Shown here piece after piece: positions 1-7,009 of a DNA stretch of 13,660 nucleotides. Both the position numbers and the translations under genes were made by a program. The notes under the pieces were generated by a model. That model did not search any database, was not told where the DNA came from, and was given only the letters and a program-made list of their open reading frames with translations. Source of the DNA: Bordetella parapertussis. Its GTDB lineage: Bacteria; Pseudomonadota; Gammaproteobacteria; Burkholderiales; Burkholderiaceae_B. Every line of letters begins with the position of its first letter. The first letter of the stretch is position 1. Location of the stretch: contig CAMCWG010000044.1 in assembly GCA_945882005.1 (NCBI GenBank), positions 1 through 13,660 of the forward strand, written 5' to 3'.

Positions 1-690
1 AACGCGCTCGATGCACAGACCTATCTGGCGCTAGCAACCTACATCCACGAGGCCAGCACTGACGATCAAACGCGAGCAATCGTACTGACAGGCGCGCAAG
101 GGCACTTTACCGCCGGCAACGATCTAAAGGACTTTCAACGTCCACGCCCGGCAGGAGACAGCCCGGGGATCACGCTGTTGCGCAGCCTGGTCGACTCAGA
201 CCTGCCGATCATCGCCGCCATCGAAGGAAATGCAATTGGAATCGGAGTCACCATGCTGCAGCACTGTGATTTTGTGTACGCGGCAGACAATGCGCTTTTC
301 AAAATACCGTTTGTGCCACTCGGCTTATGCCCAGAGGGTGCTTCGAGCACACTGCTTGCGCAATTGGTGGGTGCCCGCAAGGCCAGCGACTGGCTGTTAC
401 GCGGACGCGCCTTTAAACCCCAAGAAGCGCTTGAGGCCGGCTTTATCACCGCTGTGACGCCGCCTGGCCAGGCACTGTCACACGCCCTGCAAACCGCCAC
501 CGAATTAGCGGCCTTGCCGCCCCAAGCGCTACAGCTTTCCAAACAAATGATGAAGCACGCCCTCAGGCCCGCGCTACACGCAGCCTTTGATTACGAGTGG
601 GGCCACTTCACCGACCGACTCAAATCAGACGAAGCACAACAGGCCTTTGCCAACTTTTTTAAGGCACGCGAGGCAACCAAGCCGCGTTGA
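1..690 (+). CDS. Enoyl-CoA hydratase/isomerase family protein, 5' end missing; probably a delta3-delta2-enoyl-CoA isomerase type
   Basis: The frame is open from base 1 to the stop at 688-690, so the start lies outside the window and about 229 residues remain. The crotonase fold is clear: an NALD start-of-domain motif, the CoA/oxyanion-hole segment HFTAGNDLKDF (bases 100-132) and a second oxyanion segment NAIGIGVTM. Aligned by eye to rat mitochondrial hydratase, both hydratase catalytic glutamates are replaced: GGGCE becomes GIGVT and QPE becomes IPF. A glutamate is instead present in PEGASS (codon 334-336), the position used by peroxisomal ECI2/Eci1-type delta3-delta2-enoyl-CoA isomerases. 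The C-terminal part (ALPPQALQLSKQMMK, then a final helix ending NFFKAR) also resembles ECI2. The likely role is moving a double bond during beta-oxidation of unsaturated acyl-CoAs. The family is sure; the isomerase call is inference. A hydrolase gene follows 56 bases downstream on the same strand. Confidence 0.88.
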   Translation, partial: NALDAQTYLALATYIHEASTDDQTRAIVLTGAQGHFTAGNDLKDFQRPRPAGDSPGITLLRSLVDSDLPIIAAIEGNAIGIGVTMLQHCDFVYAADNALFKIPFVPLGLCPEGASSTLLAQLVGARKASDWLLRGRAFKPQEALEAGFITAVTPPGQALSHALQTATELAALPPQALQLSKQMMKHALRPALHAAFDYEWGHFTDRLKSDEAQQAFANFFKAREATKPR

Positions 691-746
691 TATCTTGACG
701 CTGCTGGTCTGCGCATGCCAAGCTAATACCACTCACAGGAGAACTT

Positions 747-1631
747 ATGCTTTTCGCTAAAACTGACGACGGTGTCGACCTCTGTTACGAAACAACCGGA
801 TCCGGCACACCTATTATTTTCGTACACGAATTCGCAGGACACAAAGAAAGCTGGGAACCACAAGTGCGCCATTTCGCACGCCACTATCAAGTCATTACGT
901 ATAACGCACGTGGCTACCCTCCTTCCGCGGTCCCACCCGATGTGTCGTCGTACTCCCAAAACCGTGCAGCCGCCGACATTCTTGCCGTTCTAGACCACTT
1001 AAAAATCCAAAAAGCACATGTTGTCGGCTTGTCGATGGGTGGGTTTGCCACCTTGCACTTTGGTTTGTTGTACCCCGAGCGCGCGTTATCACTTTGTGTG
1101 GCAGGATGCGGCTATGGCGCCGAACTCGAGATCCGCGATCAGTTCCGCAAAGAAGCAGAAGCCAGCGCTGACATGCTTCTCAAAGAAGGCATGAAAGCGT
1201 TTGTCGATAAGTATGCGTATGGTCCGACACGTTTGTCTTTTGAGCGCGCAGATCCCAATGGCTTCGCCGAATTCAAAGAACAGTTCTACGGCCATTCCGC
1301 CTTAGGTTCAGCCAACACACAGCTTGGTGTGCAACGAGAGCGCCCGTCGCTCTACACACTGACCGAAAGACTGCAGAAGCTAACTGTGCCAACCTTGATC
1401 TTGAACGGCGACGAAGACTGGCCATGCTTGCGCCCGGGCATCATGCTCAAGGAAACCATTCCTTCAGCCGCTTTGTCGATCATGCCAAATTGCGGGCACA
1501 CGCTCAATATTGAAGATCCGGTCAACTTCAACCGGATCGTCGGGGACTTCATCAACCAGGCCAGCAGCGGTCGCTGGCCAATGCGAGACCCACGTGCCAT
1601 GGTCAAGTCCATCACGGGCATGAAGACTTAA
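747..1631 (+). CDS. Alpha/beta hydrolase
   Basis: This 294-residue protein has a complete alpha/beta-hydrolase layout. The nucleophile elbow is GLSMGG with Ser96. The acid is probably Asp224 in NGDEDWP, and the base is His251 in NCGHTLNIEDP. It has no signal peptide and is probably cytoplasmic. The oxyanion-hole loop reads HEFAGH (residues 27-32) where most relatives have HGxxG. The general look is of enol-lactonase or ester/thioester hydrolases in catabolic clusters, but I cannot name the substrate. The start is supported by AGGAG at 737-741, five bases before the ATG. It lies downstream of the isomerase gene on the same strand and could be co-transcribed. Its stop shares the TTAA at 1628-1631 with the stop of the opposing SDR gene. 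Confidence 0.85.
   Translation: MLFAKTDDGVDLCYETTGSGTPIIFVHEFAGHKESWEPQVRHFARHYQVITYNARGYPPSAVPPDVSSYSQNRAAADILAVLDHLKIQKAHVVGLSMGGFATLHFGLLYPERALSLCVAGCGYGAELEIRDQFRKEAEASADMLLKEGMKAFVDKYAYGPTRLSFERADPNGFAEFKEQFYGHSALGSANTQLGVQRERPSLYTLTERLQKLTVPTLILNGDEDWPCLRPGIMLKETIPSAALSIMPNCGHTLNIEDPVNFNRIVGDFINQASSGRWPMRDPRAMVKSITGMKT
1515..1538. repeat. Perfect 8-bp inverted repeat inside the hydrolase 3' end
   Basis: GATCCGGT (1515-1522) and ACCGGATC (1531-1538) are exact reverse complements around an 8-base loop. The repeat lies in the last part of the hydrolase coding sequence and about 90 bases beyond the stop of the convergent SDR gene. There is no T-run on either side, so it is not a canonical terminator. 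It may slow or stabilise one of the two convergent transcripts, or be a coincidence of coding sequence. Confidence 0.4.
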
Positions 1632-2347
1632 GCGGTGAGTCCCACGGACAAACCGCCACAGACGTAGAGCAGTTGCCCGGTGATAAAGCCCGCCTTCTTG
1701 TCCAGAAACATGCGCACAGCGTGCGCAATTTCGGCGGGCTCACCAAAACGCCCCACCGGCACAGATTCCATAATTTTCTTGGTCTGAGGCAGCTCTGGTG
1801 GGTTGCTCGCCAAAAACAATTCTGTGGCAACAGGACCCGGTGCAATCGCATTGACGGTAATGCCATGCGGTGCGGTCTCGAGCGCCCAAGTACGGGTCAT
1901 CCCTGCAAGACCCGCCTTGGTGCCGCCATAGACGGTCCGGCCGACCTTACCCAGCCCTGCGCGACTGCCGATATTCACGATCCGTCCGAACTTGTGAGCA
2001 CGCATTTTGGGCAGCACAGCTTGGGTTAGCAAGAGTGGTGCCACCATGTTCAGCGTGATCATATCGTCAACATCCTCGAGGCTAATGTCCTCGATTTTGC
2101 CGACATGGATCATGCCCGCGTTATTCACAAGATTGAGGATATCTTTCTTGGCAGCCCAATCCAACGCAGCTTCACGCGTGCGCTTGGTATCACCCAGATC
2201 GACCGACTCAAAAATTTCGCCGGGCAACAACTTGGCTGGTGCCGTACGACTGAAGTTAAGGACCTCATAGCCTTCGGCGATAAGGTCCTCTACAACGGCA
2301 CGCCCAATGCCACGGCTACCGCCAGTAACAAGCGCAGTTCCGTTCAT
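1628..2347 (-). CDS. Short-chain dehydrogenase/reductase, FabG-like
   Basis: This is a 239-residue classical SDR of normal length. It has the cofactor motif TGGSRGIG (residues 8-15), NNAG at 75-78 and the catalytic tetrad Asn100, Ser128, Tyr140 and Lys144 (YGGTK). The C-terminal FITGQLLYVCGG is typical of FabG-type 3-oxoacyl reductases. Such enzymes reduce or oxidise a keto/hydroxyl group with NAD(P)(H). In this setting a hydroxyacyl-CoA or 3-ketoacyl-CoA substrate is more likely than a role in core fatty-acid synthesis, but that is inference. Its ATG overlaps the TGA of the upstream Bug gene as ATGA (2344-2347 read on the minus strand), so translation is probably coupled. The gene ends tail to tail with the hydrolase. 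The Arg12 after Ser11 in the first loop would suit NADPH, though this is only a hint. Confidence 0.9.
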   Translation of the reverse strand: MNGTALVTGGSRGIGRAVVEDLIAEGYEVLNFSRTAPAKLLPGEIFESVDLGDTKRTREAALDWAAKKDILNLVNNAGMIHVGKIEDISLEDVDDMITLNMVAPLLLTQAVLPKMRAHKFGRIVNIGSRAGLGKVGRTVYGGTKAGLAGMTRTWALETAPHGITVNAIAPGPVATELFLASNPPELPQTKKIMESVPVGRFGEPAEIAHAVRMFLDKKAGFITGQLLYVCGGLSVGLTA

Positions 2348-3336
2348 TGTGCGGTGATCCCACGGTCTTTGATTAACTTACCCCACTTCGCGCGTTCTTT
2401 CGCCTCAAAGGCAGCTAGATCGGCGCCAAACAAGTTACCTGGCACTGCCGCCAATCTAACGTAGGCTTCAGCCACTTTTTCAGACTTCAGACCCACACGT
2501 GCAGCTTCAATCAGCTTATCCATCACGGGTTGCGGCGTTCCCTTTGGTGCGTAGATTGCAAACCACGCTGTCACGTCGAAGCCCGTGACACCACCTTCGG
2601 CAAACGTTGGTAGATCAGGTGCTAATGGACTACGCTGCAAAGAAGTTGCGGCAATTCCGCGGACGCGCGAACCATCCTTGATCTGGTTGATTGAGCCCGA
2701 CAAGTTGTCGAAGAGCAGATCAATCTGACCGCCGATCAGGGCAGGCATTGACGCTGAGACACCTTTGAAGGGAACGTGAAGCAATTCAATCCCAGCCATC
2801 GCCTCAAAGTATGCGCCTGTCAGATGCGGCGAAGATCCGATTCCTGGCGTGCCGTAGGTCAGCTTTTTATTGCCAGCGGCTTTGGCGGCCTTGATCACAT
2901 CACCAAGATTTTTCCAGGGCGAGTTGGCCGCGACAACCAAAACGTTAGGCGTGGTAGACACTAACGCAATGGGCACAAGATCTGTGCCAGGGTCGAATTG
3001 CATCTGGGTATACAAGAATTGATTAATTGCTTGCGTTCCAATCGTGCCCAAGCCGATGGTGTAGCCATCAGGCTTACTACGCGCAACCTGAGTCAGACCC
3101 ACGTTGCCCGCAGCGCCAGGCTTGTTTTCCACCACGACGGGCTGCTTAAGGGTGGCTTCCATCGCTTGCGCAATCGAACGACCAAAAATATCAGCCGCGC
3201 CCGCCGTAGGATAGGGAACGATCAGGGTTAAAGGACGACTGGGAAAGGTTTGAGCAGAAGCGCTCGAGGCGAGTGCCAATGAACCAACAGTCAGCGCTGA
3301 GGCCAGTGTGCGTAGGAAAAAACGTCTTGCTTGCAT
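2344..3336 (-). CDS. Bug/TctC family periplasmic solute-binding protein
   Basis: This 330-residue protein belongs to the tripartite tricarboxylate transporter receptor family (Bug/TctC), which is greatly expanded in Bordetella-like bacteria. A signal peptide covers residues 1-28: an arginine-rich start, a hydrophobic stretch and an ASA cleavage site before Gln29. The start ARRFFLRT resembles a twin-arginine export motif, so Tat export is possible. Mature-domain hallmarks are LIVPYPTAGAADIFGR (residues 38-53, ligand-contacting Asp49), VVENKPGAAGN, SKPDGYT and the middle segment YGTPGIGSSPHL. The family binds carboxylates and related small organic compounds in the periplasm. No TctA or TctB membrane partner is in the window, so this is an orphan receptor that may borrow a transporter from elsewhere or act as a sensor. 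AGGAG on the minus strand (3346-3350 on plus) lies nine bases before the ATG. The SDR gene is directly coupled downstream. Confidence 0.93.
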   Translation of the reverse strand: MQARRFFLRTLASALTVGSLALASSASAQTFPSRPLTLIVPYPTAGAADIFGRSIAQAMEATLKQPVVVENKPGAAGNVGLTQVARSKPDGYTIGLGTIGTQAINQFLYTQMQFDPGTDLVPIALVSTTPNVLVVAANSPWKNLGDVIKAAKAAGNKKLTYGTPGIGSSPHLTGAYFEAMAGIELLHVPFKGVSASMPALIGGQIDLLFDNLSGSINQIKDGSRVRGIAATSLQRSPLAPDLPTFAEGGVTGFDVTAWFAIYAPKGTPQPVMDKLIEAARVGLKSEKVAEAYVRLAAVPGNLFGADLAAFEAKERAKWGKLIKDRGITAQ

Positions 3337-3473
3337 CGTATGTCACTCCTGAGGATTTTCTTATAAAGTACGTATATCAGCACTATAGTAAGATTTATCG
3401 TACTTGATTTAGCATTATTGTGCACACAAACGATAACGCGTCTTCGTCTCAACTTCAAACAAGGCCCTGCAGC
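3337..3473. promoter_or_regulatory. Divergent intergenic control region between the Bug-SDR pair and the acyl-CoA ligase operon
   Basis: This AT-richer gap of 137 bases separates two divergent transcription units and is the largest non-coding stretch in the window. It must hold the promoters for both. The palindromic ACTATAGT at 3382-3389 contains TATAGT on each strand, which could serve as a -10 element in either direction, but I see no convincing -35 partner. It also holds the 40-base symmetric element described separately and the 8-base palindrome TGTGCACA at 3419-3426. A GntR-family gene two positions into the plus-strand operon makes this the obvious place for an operator. Confidence 0.55.
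3366..3405. promoter_or_regulatory. Candidate operator: concentric two-layer inverted repeat
   Basis: AAGTACG (3366-3372) and CGTACTT (3399-3405) are exact reverse complements. The perfect palindrome ACTATAGT (3382-3389) sits between them and shares exactly the same centre (between 3385 and 3386). The spacers between layers are not complementary apart from one position, so this is a symmetric protein-binding layout rather than an RNA hairpin. HutC-subfamily GntR regulators bind short palindromes with a TA-rich centre, which the central element resembles. Assignment to the regulator encoded at 5087-5842 is inference. Confidence 0.4.
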
Positions 3474-5090
3474 ATGGCGGAAACATCATTTTTCTTTTCT
3501 CAACGCCTAGCCGAGCTGGCCAAGACCCACGGTCAACATACTGCCCTCATCGACCGCGACGCCGAGACAACTTTCGCCCAGCTTCAAGAGCAAGCCTTGC
3601 AGCTCGCTGGCAATCTGCACGCGTTAGGCATCCAACGTAATCAACGCGTGGCGGTCTGGCTACCGAATTGCCTTGCCTGGGTGCAGACTTTTTTAGCCAG
3701 CGCCCACCTCGGTGCAACGGTGCTAGCGGTCAACACACGCTTTCGCAGTAAAGAGGTCGCCGACATCATCGGACGCGGCAAGGCTGACTGGCTCGTGATG
3801 TGGCCAGAGTTCAAAGGGATCGCGTTTGCAGATATTTTGGCGGATGTCCCGGCCGATGTGCTTGAACGGCTAAACGGCGTCATCACGCTCGGTGATTTCC
3901 AAAGCGCCGCCGTACGAGCGATTGCCGCCCGCGGCTGCGCGGTGCATAACTACGCAAGACTCGCAGACACCCCGAGCACTGCGCCCCCGGCAGTTGGTAA
4001 TACTGGCGCAGTGTGCTTCACCACCTCAGGTACGACCTCATTGCCGAAATTTGTATTGCATGATCAGCACACCTTGATCGTCCATGGTGAAGCGATGCAA
4101 AAAGCCTATGGCTACAACGCAAGCAGTCGCATTTTGGCAAGCGCCCCATTTTGTGGCGCCTTTGGTTTTTCCACAATGACGGGCGGTCTGGTGACGGGCT
4201 GTACCGTAGTGAGCGAAGCGGTCTCAGACACAAACAGCACACTGGCACAAATCAAAAAGCATCGAGTCTCGCATACGTATGCGAACAATGAATCTATTTT
4301 GAAGTTGCTCGAAGCAGCGGAATCCCCAGCAGACTTTGCCTCCTGCAAACTTTTTGGTTTTGCAAATTTCTCACCGGCTGTGACAAGTTTGCTCGAACAG
4401 GCCGAGCGTAATAATTTGGCGCTAACCGGTTTATATGGCTCAAGCGAACTCCAAGCGCTTGTGGCTGCGCAACCCACGCACGAAGGGGCGGGCGACCTAA
4501 GCGTGCGTTACCTGGCTGGCGGCAAACTCATACACCCCACTGCGCGGGTGCGCGCGACAGACCCCTCCTCAGGTAAGGTGCTGCCAATCGGAGAATCGGG
4601 CGAGATCGAGATATCGTGTCCAAGCCTAATGGTCGGCTATCTCGACAACCCAGAGGCGACCGCAAAAGCGATCACCGCAGATGGCTACTTTAAGACAGGC
4701 GACCTGGGTTATGCCGTGAGCGAGCAGCAGTTCGTTTTCCAAGCGCGTATGGGCGATTCGATGCGTCTATCTGGCTTCTTGGTGAATCCGGCTGAAATCG
4801 AGCAAGCAGTCGAAGCGCTACAGGGTGTAAAAGCATGCCAAGTCGTTGGCGGAACCGTGGGAACAAAAACCTTGCCCGTAGCGTTTGTTATGTTGCAAGA
4901 CGGCGCGCAAGCAGATTCTGTCGGCTGGACGGCCGCCTGCAAGCGCGATATGGCCGGCTTTAAAGTGCCAGTGCTATTTGAAGTCGTGCAAACATTTCCT
5001 TCAGTAGAAAGTGCAAATGCGGTCAAGATTCAAAAGAACAAACTACGCGATATGGCTGATGCCTTACTCGCCAAGCGCCCAGCAAGTTGA
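3474..5090 (+). CDS. AMP-forming acyl-CoA synthetase (acyl-CoA ligase)
   Basis: This is an ANL-superfamily ligase that activates a carboxylic acid to its CoA thioester through an acyl-AMP. I chose the ATG at 3474 (538 residues; AAGG at 3461-3464). A GTG at 3420 would add 18 residues of unconserved sequence without a ribosome site. In residues counted from that GTG, the P-loop is TSGTTSLPK (202-210), followed by YGSSE (339-343), TGD (426-428), the hinge region ARMGDSMRLSG (442-452) and the C-terminal catalytic Lys536 in NAVKIQKNKLR. All core motifs are intact. The P-loop carries Ser where Gly is usual. The acyl substrate is unknown; medium, branched or cyclic acids are all possible. It is the first gene of a five-gene operon behind the divergent control region. 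Its TGA overlaps the TTG start of the regulator gene. Confidence 0.92.
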   Translation: MAETSFFFSQRLAELAKTHGQHTALIDRDAETTFAQLQEQALQLAGNLHALGIQRNQRVAVWLPNCLAWVQTFLASAHLGATVLAVNTRFRSKEVADIIGRGKADWLVMWPEFKGIAFADILADVPADVLERLNGVITLGDFQSAAVRAIAARGCAVHNYARLADTPSTAPPAVGNTGAVCFTTSGTTSLPKFVLHDQHTLIVHGEAMQKAYGYNASSRILASAPFCGAFGFSTMTGGLVTGCTVVSEAVSDTNSTLAQIKKHRVSHTYANNESILKLLEAAESPADFASCKLFGFANFSPAVTSLLEQAERNNLALTGLYGSSELQALVAAQPTHEGAGDLSVRYLAGGKLIHPTARVRATDPSSGKVLPIGESGEIEISCPSLMVGYLDNPEATAKAITADGYFKTGDLGYAVSEQQFVFQARMGDSMRLSGFLVNPAEIEQAVEALQGVKACQVVGGTVGTKTLPVAFVMLQDGAQADSVGWTAACKRDMAGFKVPVLFEVVQTFPSVESANAVKIQKNKLRDMADALLAKRPAS

Positions 5091-5842
5091 AACCCTCTAA
5101 CGATCTTCTCTACGCGCGCAGTCCGCAACCACTATATTTACAAGTGGCTGCAATCGTGCGCCGCAATATCGAGCGTGGGGTCTGGCCACGCGGTGAACAA
5201 GTCCCTGCGCTCGAGACCTTGGTGCAAGAGCTCGGTGTCTCGCGGGCAACGATTAGACAAGCCTTTGGACTTCTGGAGCGCGAGGGACTGATACATCGGT
5301 CACGAGGCTCAGGCACTTACGTCAACGACAATATTCCTCAACCCATCAAACTCGCTCTGCCCACAAGCTGGGAAGAGACGGTTGCGCTGTCTGCCGCCTT
5401 GGGCACCACCACACTTATGGAACTGAGCGCAGACGTACCCCTACCCTTACTCGGTATGGACTGCCCATTCGATTGCAAAGGCAGTTTTCAATATCTGCAA
5501 CGCCTGCACACAACCTCAACAGGCCCCTTCTGCTACAGCGAGGTCTACCTAGACCGAGACATTTATCGCCAACACGCAGCACGTTATCGACATGCAACCG
5601 TTGTATCGGTCTTAAACGAACTCCATGGAGACAAGCTCACCCACGCCGAACAACTTGTCAGCATTATCGAAGCTGGAGCAGACTCGGCACAAGCCCTGCA
5701 CTTGCCTCTCTCTGCACCGGTGGCAGAGTTACGCCGCTACGCCTGCATCGGTCAACATGTGATCTATTTCGCGCGGCTAGAAATACCTACTCGCTATGTA
5801 CAAATGAAGTTCGACCTTATCGAGAATCGTACAAATGTTTAA
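5087..5842 (+). CDS. GntR-family transcriptional regulator, HutC type (UTRA effector domain)
   Basis: This 251-residue regulator has an N-terminal winged helix (about residues 13-79). The typical GntR line PLYLQVAAIVRRNIERG is followed by the recognition segment LGVSRATIRQAFGLLEREG and a wing RGSGTYV. The rest (about 90-245) has the length and pattern of a UTRA ligand-binding domain, placing it in the HutC subfamily. The start is a TTG at 5087 that overlaps the ligase stop as TTGA. Later in-frame starts would cut off the first helix of the DNA-binding domain, so TTG is required. There is no clear ribosome site, which suggests translational coupling and low expression. It probably represses its own operon, and perhaps the divergent Bug-SDR pair, until a pathway acid or acyl-CoA binds; this is inference from position. 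Its end overlaps the next gene by 8 bases. Confidence 0.9.
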   Translation: MKPSNDLLYARSPQPLYLQVAAIVRRNIERGVWPRGEQVPALETLVQELGVSRATIRQAFGLLEREGLIHRSRGSGTYVNDNIPQPIKLALPTSWEETVALSAALGTTTLMELSADVPLPLLGMDCPFDCKGSFQYLQRLHTTSTGPFCYSEVYLDRDIYRQHAARYRHATVVSVLNELHGDKLTHAEQLVSIIEAGADSAQALHLPLSAPVAELRRYACIGQHVIYFARLEIPTRYVQMKFDLIENRTNV

Positions 5843-7007
5843 TCCCGACTCCCTACGCCTCCCGTTTTTTGATGACGCACATCGTACGTTGCACGACACA
5901 GCACATACCTGGTCGGCACAACACTTAACCGATCGCGTCCATCATGGCAGCGTAGACGCTCGCTGCCAGGAGCTCACACGCCTACTCGGTGATGCAGGGT
6001 GGTTACGCTATTGCGTTCCCGCAGCCTACGGTGGCATGTTCGAGGAACTAGACTCGCGTAGCCTGTGCTTGATGCGTCAAACCCTCGGCTATTACGATGG
6101 TCTCGCTGACTTTGCCTTCGTCATGCAGGGGTTAGGCAGCGGACCTATCTCCCTCTTCGGCTCTGAAGCACTAAAGCAAAAGTATTTGCCAGAGGTCGCA
6201 CGCGGCAAGTTACTTGCCGCCTTTGCCCTCTCTGAGCCCGACGCTGGCTCAGACGTCGCGGCTATGACCACGCGCGCCACGCGGACCAAAACTGGCTACC
6301 GAATCAATGGCGTCAAAACCTGGATATCAAACGCCGATATTGCCGACTTCTACACCCTCTTCGCACGGGTTGAAAACGACGAGGCGGAGGGTGTCACGGC
6401 TTTTGTTGTCGACGCCAATACTCCAGGTCTGGCGGTGACAGAACGGTTTGACGTGTGTGCTCCCCATCCGATTGGCACGCTCACATTTACAGACTGCGAT
6501 ATCTCTGTCGAGCAGCGTATCGGCAAGCCAGGACAAGGCTTCAAAGTTGCGTTGCAGAACTTAGACGTGTTTCGTGCTTCGGTTGGTGCCGCAGCCCTGG
6601 GGTTTGCGGAGGTCGCCCTTGACATGGGCATCGCGCGCGCTGCGTCACGCCCAATGTTTGGCGCCACGCTCGCTGACCTACAAATCACACAAGCGGCAAT
6701 TGGCGACATGAGCACCGAGATCGACGCGGCAACGTTACTAGTCTATCGGGCCGCCTGGGAGCGCGACATACTTAAACAACGCACCACACGCTCTGCTGCG
6801 ATGGCTAAGCTTTTCGCCACGGAATCCGCGCAACGCATTATTGATCGCTGTGTGCAACTACACGGTGGCTTGGGTGTCAAGGTAGGACACCCGATGGAAA
6901 TGTTGTATCGTGAAATCAGAGCACTACGCATATATGAAGGCGCTACCGAAGTTCAGCAAGTCGTGATTGCGCGCGAAACCATGAAAAACAAAACAGGAGG
7001 AGTATAA
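5835..7007 (+). CDS. Acyl-CoA dehydrogenase (FAD-dependent)
   Basis: This 390-residue protein has the normal length and fold of the acyl-CoA dehydrogenase family. These enzymes form a 2,3-double bond in an acyl-CoA and pass electrons to electron-transfer flavoprotein. Visible are the FAD-contact signature FALSEPDAGSD (residues 130-140), the KTWISNADIAD strand (161-171), the C-terminal QLHGGLGVKVGHPMEMLYR (341-359) and IYEGATEVQQ (366-375). Glu368 in YEG occupies the catalytic-base position of medium-chain dehydrogenase (Glu376), so the enzyme should be active. The acyl substrate cannot be inferred. The ATG lies inside the end of the regulator gene (8-base overlap), with only a weak GAGA ribosome site, so coupling is likely. 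The ThDP enzyme gene starts two bases after its stop. Confidence 0.94.
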   Translation: MFNPDSLRLPFFDDAHRTLHDTAHTWSAQHLTDRVHHGSVDARCQELTRLLGDAGWLRYCVPAAYGGMFEELDSRSLCLMRQTLGYYDGLADFAFVMQGLGSGPISLFGSEALKQKYLPEVARGKLLAAFALSEPDAGSDVAAMTTRATRTKTGYRINGVKTWISNADIADFYTLFARVENDEAEGVTAFVVDANTPGLAVTERFDVCAPHPIGTLTFTDCDISVEQRIGKPGQGFKVALQNLDVFRASVGAAALGFAEVALDMGIARAASRPMFGATLADLQITQAAIGDMSTEIDAATLLVYRAAWERDILKQRTTRSAAMAKLFATESAQRIIDRCVQLHGGLGVKVGHPMEMLYREIRALRIYEGATEVQQVVIARETMKNKTGGV

Positions 7008-7009
7008 AA

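Noticed and set aside
691..746. Possible terminator or promoter between the isomerase and the hydrolase
   Set aside because: Only short chance repeats (for example GCATGC) are present; there is no stem with a T-run and no convincing -35/-10 pair.
1673..2029. Plus-strand frame opposite the SDR gene
   Set aside because: The minus-strand SDR has every catalytic motif; the plus-strand translation has no recognisable features or ribosome site.
3420..3473. GTG start for the acyl-CoA ligase, adding 18 residues
   Set aside because: There is no ribosome-binding site before it, the extra residues are polar and unconserved in look, and the ATG at 3474 has an AAGG nine bases upstream.
4112..4477. Long open frames antisense to the ligase and other genes (for example 4112-4477, 6350-6715 and 7386-7727 on the minus strand)
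   Set aside because: They lie wholly within well-supported genes, have cysteine-, serine- and arginine-rich composition typical of shadow frames, and show no recognisable domain.
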